From Zobellella taiwanensis (GTDB lineage: Bacteria; Pseudomonadota; Gammaproteobacteria; Enterobacterales; Aeromonadaceae), in assembly GCF_003012795.1 (NCBI RefSeq), contig NZ_PXYH01000004.1, positions 124,001 to 188,000 on the forward strand: 64,000 nt of DNA, written 5' to 3'. Position numbers and translations under genes: made by a program. Position 1 is the stretch's first letter. Every line of letters begins with the position of its first letter. The notes beneath the pieces are model-generated. The model was not told where the DNA came from. It was given only the letters and a program-made list of their open reading frames with translations, and made no database searches. Of the stretch, positions 47,167 through 55,527 are shown piece after piece.

Positions 47167-47213
47167 AAAAAGGGGTCGGAGTCATTTTTCAAAAATGACT
47201 CCGACCCCTTTTT
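47167..47213. repeat. Dispersed palindrome, copy 4 (terminator-like)
   Basis: Perfect 23-bp arms (A5 plus GGGGTCGGAGTCATTTTT and its complement) separated by one base, ending in a 7-T run. It lies between the convergent yceH and chemoreceptor genes, where it would terminate both. Confidence 0.85.
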
Positions 47214-47226
47214 TTGCAGGCGATGA

Positions 47227-48354
47227 TCAGGCCGCCCGGCGCGGTGCGGCCCGCTCCGGTTCGCGCAGGGGGGCCAGCATGCCTTCTATGCCGCGCAGCA
47301 CGCTCAGGTTGGCCTGCTCCATCTGTTGCAGGGCCTGCAAAGCCTTGTCGTGGTCGCCCGCATAATAGTGGCGGATGGCGTCCCGGGCGCCCCTGTGCAT
47401 GGCTTGGTGCGGGCTTTCCAGCGCCCGGTAATCGGCCTGGCCGGCGTAAAGAGCCTTGCCTTCGCCCTGGTAATACCACTGGCCCAGGCGACACTGGGTT
47501 TCGTCCGGGATTTGCTCCGCCCGTATGCTGGACTGATCCATGAACACCTTGTACACCTCCAGCTTGAGCTGTAACTCCTCGATGTTGGCCAGCTCCACGG
47601 TCGACAGCCGGGCGGCATCCACCACTGCCTGCTCCATATGGTGCGCCAGTTGGCTGAGGCGGGTCATGTCCTCGGCGGCGGCCCCCGACTCCCCGGCGCA
47701 CAGCTCCGCCAGCCGGGTGCTTTCGGCCATGGCGCCTCGGGTGCTCTGGGTTTCCCCCTGAATAGCGCCCACCAGGGCGGCGATTTCGGTGGTAGCGTTG
47801 CCGGTGCGCTCGGCCAGCTTGCGCACCTCGTCGGCCACCACCGCAAAGCCTCGCCCGGCCTCGGCGGCCCGCGCCGCTTCGATGGCCGCGTTGAGCGCCA
47901 GCAGGTTGGTCTGCTCGGCCACCTCCCGGATGATTTGCACGATGCGGCCGATCTGCTCGGCCTGGCGGGACAGTTGTTCCACTCCGGCGGCGGTGGTGCG
48001 GGTGGTGCCGGCAAGGGCATTGAGGTTGTCGGCCATGCCGCTCAGCCGGGCCCGGGCTTGGTCCGACTGGCCGGCGGCGCTGACCGCCGTGGTCTGCTCC
48101 CGATCCAGGTTGCTGGCCAGGCTGGCGAAGGACGAGCAAAGACCGTCGAGCGACTGGCCAAAGCCGGCCATGCTGGCAAACACACCCTGACCCAGGCGCT
48201 GGCGCCGCTCGGCGGCGGCCAGGCGCTCCCGCAGCGCGTGGTTTTCCTGCTCCAGCCCGGCCAGCCGCTGTTGCCCTTGTTCCAGCTCGGCCTGCTGCCG
48301 GGCGCAACGCGCCTCCAGTTCGGCCAGTTGCCGGCGGTGACGTGTAAACATCAT
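47227..48354 (-). CDS. Soluble chemoreceptor with C-terminal CZB domain
   Basis: A 375-aa cytoplasmic chemoreceptor without membrane segments. An N-terminal coiled coil (about 5-50) precedes a short MCP signalling domain with tip [19 protein letters not shown]. The C-terminal CZB (chemoreceptor zinc-binding) domain covers about 255-355. CZB motifs are [22 protein letters not shown] and [10 protein letters not shown], supplying one Cys and two His. The first canonical His position reads LKLEVYKVF here, with no histidine, so zinc coordination may differ. CZB proteins sense zinc, and in some cases oxidants such as hypochlorite. It lies next to, and on the same strand as, the nirK cluster. Confidence 0.9.
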   Translation of the reverse strand: MMFTRHRRQLAELEARCARQQAELEQGQQRLAGLEQENHALRERLAAAERRQRLGQGVFASMAGFGQSLDGLCSSFASLASNLDREQTTAVSAAGQSDQARARLSGMADNLNALAGTTRTTAAGVEQLSRQAEQIGRIVQIIREVAEQTNLLALNAAIEAARAAEAGRGFAVVADEVRKLAERTGNATTEIAALVGAIQGETQSTRGAMAESTRLAELCAGESGAAAEDMTRLSQLAHHMEQAVVDAARLSTVELANIEELQLKLEVYKVFMDQSSIRAEQIPDETQCRLGQWYYQGEGKALYAGQADYRALESPHQAMHRGARDAIRHYYAGDHDKALQALQQMEQANLSVLRGIEGMLAPLREPERAAPRRAA

Positions 48355-48465
48355 GATGTGCTCCCCTGATGATCACGGCCCTTGGCGTGGCCGTCGAGAT
48401 AAAAGGAGTATCCTGTATGCAACATTGTAATGCACGTCTTTTCTGAGTCCGTTGGCGGTTTTGTG

Positions 48466-49005
48466 TTATGGCACAAACAATTTGTCCGCCAGTCCCCGGG
48501 GACCATCGGGCAGGCCGGACTGCTGGAACATCAGCCGGCCCTGTTCATCGAGTACGCTGACGGTGTTGGAATGGGAAATCTCGCCGTTGGCCTGGCCCAT
48601 GTACTGGATATTGAGCGCCATGGCCAGGGTGCGGACATCGTCGTCGCTGCCGCTGAGCAGGGTCCAGTGCTGGTCCAGCCCGCGCTGGCCGGCAAAGTGG
48701 CGCAGTACCTTGGGCGTGTCCCGGCCGGGGGTGAGCGATACCAGCACAAAGCCGAGGGCGTCCTGCTCGGCCGGGCTCAGGGTTTTTTGCACCGCCTGCA
48801 AATTGGATACAATCACCGGGCAGGCGGTCATGCAGTCGCTGTAAATAAAGGCCAGCAGCCGTTTTTTGCCGGCCAGATCGGCGATGGCGAGGGCTTTGCC
48901 CTCGCTGTTCTGCCAGCGGCTGTCGAGCTGGTAGACGGAGTCGCCCGGCAGGGCGGCACGGACGTTAAAGGCGGCCAGCAGGATCAGCAGTATCAGTGTT
49001 TTCAT
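48466..49005 (-). CDS. SCO1/SenC family copper-binding protein
   Basis: A periplasmic thioredoxin-fold protein of 179 aa: a signal peptide (MKTLILLILLAAFNVRA) and the copper motif C-x3-C (YSDCMTACP, Cys58 and Cys62). The third ligand histidine is in ISHSNTVSVLD. SCO proteins deliver copper or act as thiol-disulfide reductants for cuproenzymes. It overlaps nirV by 41 bp and is the third gene after nirK, so a role in copper loading of the nitrite reductase is likely (inference from context). Confidence 0.9.
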   Translation of the reverse strand: MKTLILLILLAAFNVRAALPGDSVYQLDSRWQNSEGKALAIADLAGKKRLLAFIYSDCMTACPVIVSNLQAVQKTLSPAEQDALGFVLVSLTPGRDTPKVLRHFAGQRGLDQHWTLLSGSDDDVRTLAMALNIQYMGQANGEISHSNTVSVLDEQGRLMFQQSGLPDGPRGLADKLFVP

Positions 49006-49738
49006 CGGTCAGCTCCTGTGCACAACGAAATCCCAGGTTGCCCAGGGTATAGGGCGCCTTGAGGCTGGTACGAAAGCCAAAACGCATAAAGGCGGCGTAA
49101 TCGGACGGATCGGCGCTGCCGGCGGCGCCCGAGCCGCAAAACATGCCCTGATCCAGGCTGCTGTCGCCGCGCGACTCGCCGGTGACCAGGGTGGAATTGA
49201 AATCCTGGGTCCATTCCCACACCAGCCCGTGCAGATCCTGCACCTGCCAGTAGTTGGCCGGGTCCTGCCCTACCGGCGGCAGGGTGGCGGTGGCGGGACG
49301 GGCATACCAGGACAGGATGCGCCGGGTGTAATCGGGCTCGGTGGCACCAAAGGCGGCGCTTTCCGAGGCCTGGGCGGCGAACTCCCACTCCGCCACCGTC
49401 GGCAAGCGCTTGCCCTGGGCCCGGCAGTAGGCATCGGCCGCATACCAGGATACCCGGGTGACCGGCTGCTCCCGCTGGGCGGGCGTCGGCTGCCCGGCGG
49501 GCCAGTGTTGCAGGTAGCCGGGTTCGGCGAACAGGGCGGCGACGGCACCCGGTTGCCAGCGGGGATGGGCGGCCACAAAGGCGGCGAACTGGCCGTTGGT
49601 GACCGGGGTCACATCCAGCCGGAACGGCGCCACCCGGGTGAGCGGGCTGTCCTTGCTCAGGTACAGGGGCCGAACTTCCCCGCCGGGAAGTTCGGCCATC
49701 TGCAGCGCCGCCAGGCCAAGCAGCAGCGCGGTGAGCAT
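48965..49738 (-). CDS. nirV: NirV-like SUMF1/FGE-domain protein
   Basis: A 257-aa exported protein (hydrophobic start [20 protein letters not shown]) with a formylglycine-generating-enzyme-like (SUMF1) domain: DVTPVTNGQFAAFVAAHPRW, QPVTRVSWYAADAYCRAQGK, RLPTVAEWEFAAQ, LHGLVWEWTQDF and GFRTS...LGFRCAQE. NirV proteins are recurrent neighbours of copper nitrite reductase; their function is not firmly known. The start overlaps the nirK stop by one base (TGATG), and the 3' end overlaps the SCO gene by 41 bp. All three must therefore be co-transcribed. Confidence 0.88.
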   Translation of the reverse strand: MLTALLLGLAALQMAELPGGEVRPLYLSKDSPLTRVAPFRLDVTPVTNGQFAAFVAAHPRWQPGAVAALFAEPGYLQHWPAGQPTPAQREQPVTRVSWYAADAYCRAQGKRLPTVAEWEFAAQASESAAFGATEPDYTRRILSWYARPATATLPPVGQDPANYWQVQDLHGLVWEWTQDFNSTLVTGESRGDSSLDQGMFCGSGAAGSADPSDYAAFMRFGFRTSLKAPYTLGNLGFRCAQELTDENTDTADPAGRL

Positions 49739-51159
49739 CAGTGGGCGCTCCCTTCCATCACGATGGGCTTGCCTTCCTCCCGCCGCTTGGCGACCACCTC
49801 GGGGGTGATTTCCCCGCCCTTGTTGTCCCAGCTGTTGAGCACATAGGTCAGCACGTTGGCCACGTCCTCGTCGGACAGGCGCATGGCCGGCATGATGCTG
49901 TCGAAGGCCTGACCGTTGACCTTGATGGGTCCCTTGAGGCCGTGCAGCACCACGTCGACGGCGCGGGTCGGGTTTTCGTTGAGGAAGTCGGAGTCGGCCA
50001 CCGGCGGGAAGGCGCCGGGGATGCCCTCGCCGCCGCCCTGGTGGCAGGCCTGGCAGTTGGCTTCATACACCCGCTTGCCGTACATCATCCGCTCTTCCTT
50101 GTTCTTGGCGGTGACCTTGGGATGGCCATTGGGCATGACCTGTACCGCCGAGCCTTCGGGCAGGTAGACGTTGTCGGCCACCTTGCCGGAGTAGACCACC
50201 TTGTCCTCGGGGCCTTCCACCGTCATCATGCCGAGCGCCCCCTTGTTGAAGGCACGGAAAATGGAGTGGTCCACCATGATGAAGTTGCCGGGCACGTCCA
50301 GCTTGAATTCCGCCATGGCGGCACCGCCGGCGGGGACCAGGGTGGTCTGCACGTTTTCGTTGATCAGATCGCCGCCTTCCACATGGACCTTGTCGAAGAT
50401 TTCACCGATGACGTGGAAGGACGACACCAGGTTGGGGCCGCCGTTGCCCACATAGAGGCGCACCGTCTCGCCTACGTTGGCGGTGAGGGCCTTGTCGCCG
50501 TTGAGCGCGCCCACGGCGCCGTTGAACACCACATAGTCGGCCTGCTCGCGGATCGCCTTGTCCATGTCGAAGGGTTGCAGGCCCTGCTCGCCGTAGGCGC
50601 CCTTGGTGTAGAAGTCGCCCTGCATCACATAGTATTCCCGGTCCACCGGCGGCAGCCCTTCCTCCGGCTCGACCAGGATCAGGCCGTACATGCCGTTGGC
50701 GATGTGCATGCCCACCGGGGCGGTGGCGCAGTGGTAGACATAAAGCCCGGGGTTGAGCGCCTTGAAGTTGAACACCGAGGTGTGGCCGGGGGCGGTGAAG
50801 GAGGCCGCCGCGCCGCCGCCCGGGCCGGTGACCGCGTGCAGGTCGATGTTGTGGGGCATCTTGGAGTCGGGATGGTTGGAGAGGTGGAACTCGATTTCGT
50901 CCCCCTCGCGCACCCGCAGGAACTGGCCCGGCACCGAGCCGCCGAAGGTCCAGAACATGTATTCCACCCCGTCGGCGATTTCCATCACCTTTTCCACGGT
51001 TTCCATCTTCACCACCACCTTGGCGGCATGATCCCGGGTGATGGGGGGCGGTACCAGGGGCGGCGAGGTGAGCACGGCTTCTTCCACCGGCAGGGTGTTG
51101 GCATGGGCGGAAAAGGCGAAGGCCAGGCCGACGGCAACGACAAGCTTACTGAGTTTCAT
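49738..51159 (-). CDS. nirK: Copper nitrite reductase with C-terminal cytochrome c domain
   Basis: Periplasmic NO-forming nitrite reductase (nitrite to nitric oxide), the key step of denitrification. The 473-aa precursor has a signal peptide (1-20) and two cupredoxin domains (about 40-340). Type 1 and type 2 copper ligands lie in [32 protein letters not shown] and [14 protein letters not shown]-terminal class I cytochrome c domain carries heme motif CQACH (369-373) and a candidate Met ligand in [10 protein letters not shown]. The fused heme domain makes this the three-domain NirK type, able to take electrons through its own heme. It leads a nirK-nirV-SCO operon preceded by an FNR/DNR-like box. 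Confidence 0.96.
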   Translation of the reverse strand: MKLSKLVVAVGLAFAFSAHANTLPVEEAVLTSPPLVPPPITRDHAAKVVVKMETVEKVMEIADGVEYMFWTFGGSVPGQFLRVREGDEIEFHLSNHPDSKMPHNIDLHAVTGPGGGAAASFTAPGHTSVFNFKALNPGLYVYHCATAPVGMHIANGMYGLILVEPEEGLPPVDREYYVMQGDFYTKGAYGEQGLQPFDMDKAIREQADYVVFNGAVGALNGDKALTANVGETVRLYVGNGGPNLVSSFHVIGEIFDKVHVEGGDLINENVQTTLVPAGGAAMAEFKLDVPGNFIMVDHSIFRAFNKGALGMMTVEGPEDKVVYSGKVADNVYLPEGSAVQVMPNGHPKVTAKNKEERMMYGKRVYEANCQACHQGGGEGIPGAFPPVADSDFLNENPTRAVDVVLHGLKGPIKVNGQAFDSIMPAMRLSDEDVANVLTYVLNSWDNKGGEITPEVVAKRREEGKPIVMEGSAH

Positions 51160-51249
51160 GGGTTACTCCCTGTACTGGGTGCTTTTTTGTTAGTCGAGAT
51201 TAATTTTGTATCTCAGATGTAAGTTTGTATTCGTCGTTGTCAAACAGGA

Positions 51250-51263
51250 CTGACCTGGATCAA
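51250..51263 (-). promoter_or_regulatory. FNR/DNR-like box upstream of nirK
   Basis: Reading on the minus strand, TTGATCCAGGTCAG matches TTGAT-N4-ATCAA at 8 of 10 positions. It is almost identical to the box upstream of rraA. A possible -10 TACAAA (51229-51224) would place the box about 40 bp before the start point, the class II position. An FNR or NO-responsive DNR/NNR regulator is the likely user. Confidence 0.6.
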
Positions 51264-51303
51264 TAAATGACCGCGTACCTCCTTTGGGCGAGAAAACTCT
51301 GTG

Positions 51304-52245
51304 TCATTTATCGACCTGGCGCACAGTTTCCGTTCCGTCGGGATCGCCGGCCAGGGTATCGAGGAAGGTATCCAGCACCAAATTGGGACGCCGGCCCCGC
51401 ACCGTGATGGCGCCAAAGCGGGTGGTGAAGCCGAGCCGTTGGGGAAGCAGCGCCGCCAGCCGGCCCCCTTCCACCCAGGGGCGGGCGTAGTGCTCGGGCA
51501 GGTAACCCAGATAGCGGCCGGTGAGCACCAGAAAGAGAATGCCTTCCCGATCATTGGCCCGGGCGCCCAGGGGATGGCGCCGGCACAGGGCCTCGGCCTC
51601 GGGCGGCAGGGCAAAGCTGGGCATCACCAGCTCGTGGCGGGCGATGTCGTCGGGGCCTGCCCCGGCGGCCGCCAGCGGATGGCCGGCGGCGCAGTAAAGG
51701 CTGGATCTTTCTTCATACAGGGGCAGGCAGTCCAGCCCCGGTCGCTCGCGGATGCGCGGCACCACGCCGATGTTGAGCCGGCCGTCGAGTACGCCGATCT
51801 CGATGTCGTCCGAGGGCTGCATGTGCAGGTGGATCCTGACCTCGGGGCCGCGGGCCTTGAGCGCCGCCAGGCCATGGGTGATTTTCATGCCCGGGTGGCT
51901 GACCAGGTTGTCGGTGATGCCGATGCTGAGGGTGCCCCTCAGGTGGCGGTGCAGATCGTCGATTTCGGCGCGAAAGTGGCTGATGGCGCCGAGCAGCCGG
52001 TCGCTGGCCTCCAGCACCCGGCGTCCTTCGTCGGTGAGGGCAAAGCCGGCCCGGCCGCGCTGGCAGAGCCGGAGTCCCAGGCGGTTTTCCAGATCCGCCA
52101 TCTGCATGCTGATCGCCGCCCGGCTGATGCCCAGGCTGACTTCCGCCGCCGAGAAACCGCCGCAGGCGGCCACGGTGCGAAACACCCGCAGCAGCTTGAG
52201 TTCGAAGTCGCTGACCTGGCCGAGGGGAGAGGTCTTTTGGTCCAT
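51304..52245 (-). CDS. LysR-family transcriptional regulator
   Basis: A 313-aa LTTR with an N-terminal winged helix-turn-helix (about 15-75: LLRVFRTVAACGGFSAAEVS, GISRAAISMQMADLENRLGL) and a periplasmic-binding-like effector domain (about 100-300). It is divergent from the aminotransferase-mmsA operon with a 134-bp gap containing two inverted repeats. It most likely controls that operon in response to an omega-amino acid or its semialdehyde product (inference). Confidence 0.9.
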   Translation of the reverse strand: MDQKTSPLGQVSDFELKLLRVFRTVAACGGFSAAEVSLGISRAAISMQMADLENRLGLRLCQRGRAGFALTDEGRRVLEASDRLLGAISHFRAEIDDLHRHLRGTLSIGITDNLVSHPGMKITHGLAALKARGPEVRIHLHMQPSDDIEIGVLDGRLNIGVVPRIRERPGLDCLPLYEERSSLYCAAGHPLAAAGAGPDDIARHELVMPSFALPPEAEALCRRHPLGARANDREGILFLVLTGRYLGYLPEHYARPWVEGGRLAALLPQRLGFTTRFGAITVRGRRPNLVLDTFLDTLAGDPDGTETVRQVDK

Positions 52246-52265
52246 CGTGGAAGCCCCGGTAGAAA

Positions 52266-52299
52266 GTTAAGGAAATGATTAACTGAACTTAACAAAGTT
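52266..52299. promoter_or_regulatory. Candidate LysR operator sites
   Basis: Two adjacent inverted repeats, GTTAA-N8-TTAAC (52266-52283) and AACTT-N4-AAGTT (52286-52299), lie in the AT-rich lysR/aminotransferase gap about 20 bp upstream of the lysR start. Their placement fits autorepression plus activation of the divergent operon. Confidence 0.45.
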
Positions 52300-52379
52300 T
52301 ATATTTAACAGGATAAGCCCGGGGAGCACCATGGAGCAATGCGGGCGCCGGATGCGCCCCTTGTTCCCAAGGAGCCCGG

Positions 52380-53729
52380 ATGAACAGCCAACCTCAATAC
52401 CAGGGGACCGAGGTCGGTCCCGAACACCTCAACCTGGATGCGTTCTGGATGCCCTTTACCGGCAACCGCGCCTTCAAGGCCGCCCCCCGCCTGTTTGCCT
52501 CGGCCGACGGCGCCTGGTTTACCGATACCCGGGGCCGGCGGCTGTTCGACAGCCTGTCCGGCCTGTGGTGCACCGGCCTGGGGCACCGCCATCCGCACAT
52601 CAACAGCGCCATCGCCCGCCAGCTCGATATCCTGGATTATGCCCCCTGCTTCCAGGCCGGGCACCCGCTGGCCTTCGAACTGGCCGAGCGGCTGGCCCGG
52701 CTGGCGCCAGACGCCTTGAACCGGGTGTTTTTCACCAATTCCGGCTCCGAGTGTGCCGACACCGCCCTGAAAATGGCCAGGGCCTACTGGCGGGTGCGGG
52801 GGAAGCCGGAAAAAACCCGGCTTATCGGCCGGGCCCGGGGCTACCACGGCGTTAACGTGGGGGGCACCAGCCTGGGCGGCATAGGGCCCAATCGCAAGCA
52901 TTACGGCCAGTTGCTGGACGCGGATCATCTGCCCCATACCCTGCTTGCGGAAAACGCCTTCAGCAAGGGCCAGCCGGCCCAGGGCGCTGGGCTGGCGGAC
53001 CATCTGCTGCAACTGATCGAACTGCACGACGCCTCCACCATAGCGGCCGTGATTGTCGAGCCCATGGCGGGCTCGGCCGGGGTGATAGTGCCGCCCCTGG
53101 GCTATCTGCAGCGGTTGCGCGAGATTTGCGACCGGCACGACATCCTGCTGATTTTCGACGAGGTGATCACCGGGCTGGGACGGATGGGCACTCTGTTTGG
53201 CGCCGAGGCCTTCGGCGTGGTGCCCGACATCATGAACCTGGCCAAACAACTGACCAACGGCGTGGTGCCGATGGGAGCGGTACTTGCCCGGGAGGAGATT
53301 TACCAGGCCTTTATGGCACAGCCGGGGCCCGACTATATGGTGGAATTTCCCCACGGCTACACCTATTCCGCCCACCCGGTGGCCTGCGCCGCCGCCATGG
53401 CCGCCCTGGACCTGCTGGTGGAGGAGGACATGCCGGGCCGGGTGCGGGCGCTGATGCCGGTATTTGAGGAGCAGATCCACCGGCTGCGTGGCCTGCCCCA
53501 GGTGCTGGATATCCGCAACTGCGGCCTGGCCGGCGCGGTGCAGCTGGCGCCCTATCCGGGCGAGCCGGCGCGCCGCCCCATGGAGCTGGCCATTGCCCTG
53601 TGGCAGGCGGGCTACTATGTGCGCTTTGGCGGCGACACCCTGCAATTCGGGCCGCCCTTTATTTCCACCCCGGACGAACTGGAGCAATTGTTCAATGCCG
53701 TCGCCCGGGTATTGCGGGCCCAGCCCTGA
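52380..53729 (+). CDS. Omega-amino acid (beta-alanine):pyruvate aminotransferase
   Basis: PLP-dependent class III aminotransferase of 449 aa. It resembles beta-alanine-pyruvate transaminases: N-terminal DAFWMPFTGNRAFKAAPRLF, LSGLWCTGLGHRHPHINSAI, cofactor region FFTNSGSECADTALKMA, and RGYHGVNVGGTSLGGIGPNR. The Asp in LLIFDEVITGLGRMG and the Schiff-base Lys in NLAKQLTNGVVPMGAV are present. It should convert beta-alanine to malonate semialdehyde. mmsA follows after 33 bp and would oxidise that product to acetyl-CoA, so the two form a short catabolic pathway. AGGAGCCCGG precedes the ATG. Confidence 0.9.
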   Translation: MNSQPQYQGTEVGPEHLNLDAFWMPFTGNRAFKAAPRLFASADGAWFTDTRGRRLFDSLSGLWCTGLGHRHPHINSAIARQLDILDYAPCFQAGHPLAFELAERLARLAPDALNRVFFTNSGSECADTALKMARAYWRVRGKPEKTRLIGRARGYHGVNVGGTSLGGIGPNRKHYGQLLDADHLPHTLLAENAFSKGQPAQGAGLADHLLQLIELHDASTIAAVIVEPMAGSAGVIVPPLGYLQRLREICDRHDILLIFDEVITGLGRMGTLFGAEAFGVVPDIMNLAKQLTNGVVPMGAVLAREEIYQAFMAQPGPDYMVEFPHGYTYSAHPVACAAAMAALDLLVEEDMPGRVRALMPVFEEQIHRLRGLPQVLDIRNCGLAGAVQLAPYPGEPARRPMELAIALWQAGYYVRFGGDTLQFGPPFISTPDELEQLFNAVARVLRAQP

Positions 53730-53762
53730 GCGGCGCCCCTTTTTCACCACAAGGATGCAGCG

Positions 53763-55253
53763 ATGAGAATCACAGGACACCTGATCAATGGCGAACACCT
53801 CACCGGCGGCGAGACCGCGGACGTGTTCAACCCGGCCACCGGCGAGGTATGCGCCCGAGTCTGCCTGGCCGGGGAGGACGAGGTGGCCCAGGCGGTGGCG
53901 GCGGCCCGGGCGGCCTTTGCGGGCTGGCGCAACACCCCGCCCGCCCGGCGTGCCAGGGTCATGTTCCGTTTCCGGCAACTGCTGGAAGAGCATGCGGACG
54001 ACATCTGCCGGCTGATCTGTGAAGAGCACGGCAAGACCTTGGACGATGCCCGGGGCGAGCTGCAGCGGGGCATGGAGAATGTCGAATATGCCTGCGGCGT
54101 GCCCGAGCTGCTCAAGGGCGACTATACCCGCAACGTGGGCCCGGACATCGACGCCTGGTCCGATTTCCAGCCCCTGGGCATAGTGGCGGGGATCACGCCG
54201 TTCAACTTTCCCGCCATGGTGCCGCTGTGGATGTATCCCCTGGCCATTGCCTGCGGCAACTGCTTCATCCTCAAGCCGTCGGAGCAGGACCCCGGCGCGG
54301 CCCTGCTGATTGCCCGGTTGCTGGAGCAGGCCGGGCTGCCACCCGGGGTGATGAATGTGGTGCAGGGGGGCAAGGCGGTGGTGGATGCCCTGCTCGGCCA
54401 GGAGGCGGTCAGGGCGATAAGCTTTGTCGGCTCGACGCCGGTGGCCGAGTCCCTCTATGCCAGGGGCAGTGCCGCCGGCAAGCGGGTTCAGGCCCTGGGG
54501 GGCGCCAAGAACCATGCGGTGCTGATGCCGGATGCGGACCTGGATCTGGCGGTGCCGGCCCTGATGGGGGCGGCCTTTGGCTCCTGCGGCGAGCGCTGCA
54601 TGGCCATTTCGGTGGCGGTGTGCGTAGGCGATGCCATGGCCGATGCCCTGATCGCCCGGCTGGCGCCGGCCATCCGCGAGCTGCGTATCGGCCCCGGCCA
54701 CCGGGATGGTCTGGACATGGGGCCGGTAATCAGCGGCGCTCACCTGGCACGGATCCAGGGCTGCCTGGAGCAGGGCCTGGCCGAGGGCGCCGAACTGGTG
54801 GTGGATGGCCGGGGCATACAGGTAGCCGGCTATGAGGGCGGCTACTTCCTCGGGGGCTGCCTGTTCGACCGGGTTACTCCCGGCATGCGCATTTACCGGG
54901 AGGAGATCTTCGGGCCCGTGCTGTGCGTGGTGCGGGTGGCCAGCCTGGCGGACGCCATCGGTCTGGTCAACGGCCACGAATACGGCAACGGCACCTGCCT
55001 GTTCACCCGCGACGGCGAGGCGGCGCGCCGTTTTGGCGATGACATTGAAGTGGGCATGGTCGGCATCAATGTGCCCCTGCCGGTGCCCGTGGCCTATCAC
55101 AGTTTCGGCGGCTGGAAGCGCTCCCTGTTCGGCGATCTCGGGGCCTACGGGCCGGACGGGGTGCGTTTCTATACCCGGCGCAAGACCCTGACCCAGCGCT
55201 GGCCGGCCCCGCTGAGCGGGGAAAAGTCCCAGTTCGCCTTTCCCAGCCTGTAG
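53763..55253 (+). CDS. mmsA: CoA-acylating methylmalonate/malonate semialdehyde dehydrogenase
   Basis: Aldehyde dehydrogenase-superfamily enzyme (496 aa) that oxidatively decarboxylates malonate semialdehyde to acetyl-CoA, or methylmalonate semialdehyde to propionyl-CoA, with NAD and CoA. Landmarks are [41 protein letters not shown], the catalytic cysteine in [30 protein letters not shown] and the substrate loop [20 protein letters not shown]. It is the second gene of the operon begun by the aminotransferase. There is no valine-pathway partner nearby, so beta-alanine use is the likelier role. Confidence 0.94.
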   Translation: MRITGHLINGEHLTGGETADVFNPATGEVCARVCLAGEDEVAQAVAAARAAFAGWRNTPPARRARVMFRFRQLLEEHADDICRLICEEHGKTLDDARGELQRGMENVEYACGVPELLKGDYTRNVGPDIDAWSDFQPLGIVAGITPFNFPAMVPLWMYPLAIACGNCFILKPSEQDPGAALLIARLLEQAGLPPGVMNVVQGGKAVVDALLGQEAVRAISFVGSTPVAESLYARGSAAGKRVQALGGAKNHAVLMPDADLDLAVPALMGAAFGSCGERCMAISVAVCVGDAMADALIARLAPAIRELRIGPGHRDGLDMGPVISGAHLARIQGCLEQGLAEGAELVVDGRGIQVAGYEGGYFLGGCLFDRVTPGMRIYREEIFGPVLCVVRVASLADAIGLVNGHEYGNGTCLFTRDGEAARRFGDDIEVGMVGINVPLPVPVAYHSFGGWKRSLFGDLGAYGPDGVRFYTRRKTLTQRWPAPLSGEKSQFAFPSL

Positions 55254-55290
55254 CCGGGCCTTTTCTTGCCGGGCGCAAGCTGTCAGAATA

Positions 55291-55402
55291 GGCGCCTCTT
55301 GGGGGAGTAATCGTTCGGCGCCAGCCGAAACCACTGTCAACAATCTCTGAGCCGAAGGCTTATGGCAGTGGTGTCCTTGCGGATTGATGAGACCTGAGGC
55401 GG
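55291..55402 (+). ncRNA. yybP-ykoY (manganese) riboswitch
   Basis: The leader of the antiporter gene has the conserved yybP-ykoY elements. P1 is CGCCTC (55293-55298) paired with GAGGCG (55396-55401). The GGGGAGTAA block follows P1, then a TTCGGC/GCCGAA hairpin and ACCACTGTC paired with GGCAGTGGT. Inside the latter are AACAATCTCTGAGCC and a closing GAGACC. This class binds Mn2+ and turns on exporters of the CaCA, MntP and TerC type. The 125 bp between the aptamer and the start codon is GC-rich and can form alternative stems around GGGGAGGGG, consistent with translational or termination control. Confidence 0.85.
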
Positions 55403-55527
55403 AACCCTTCACCGGGCGGGGAGGGGTCTGCCTCCGGTATTCGGTCCCGCCCTTGAGAGTGCCCTATGTTATCCAGTCCCGTCTTGTTTACCGACCTGTG
55501 CCGCGTGGCGACCCGGGGAGGCCCGTC

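Noticed and set aside
55384-55527. N-terminal extension of the CaCA antiporter from an upstream ATG
   Set aside because: The extension lies in the riboswitch and its downstream stems; the ATG at 55528 has a good ribosome-binding site and gives the family length.
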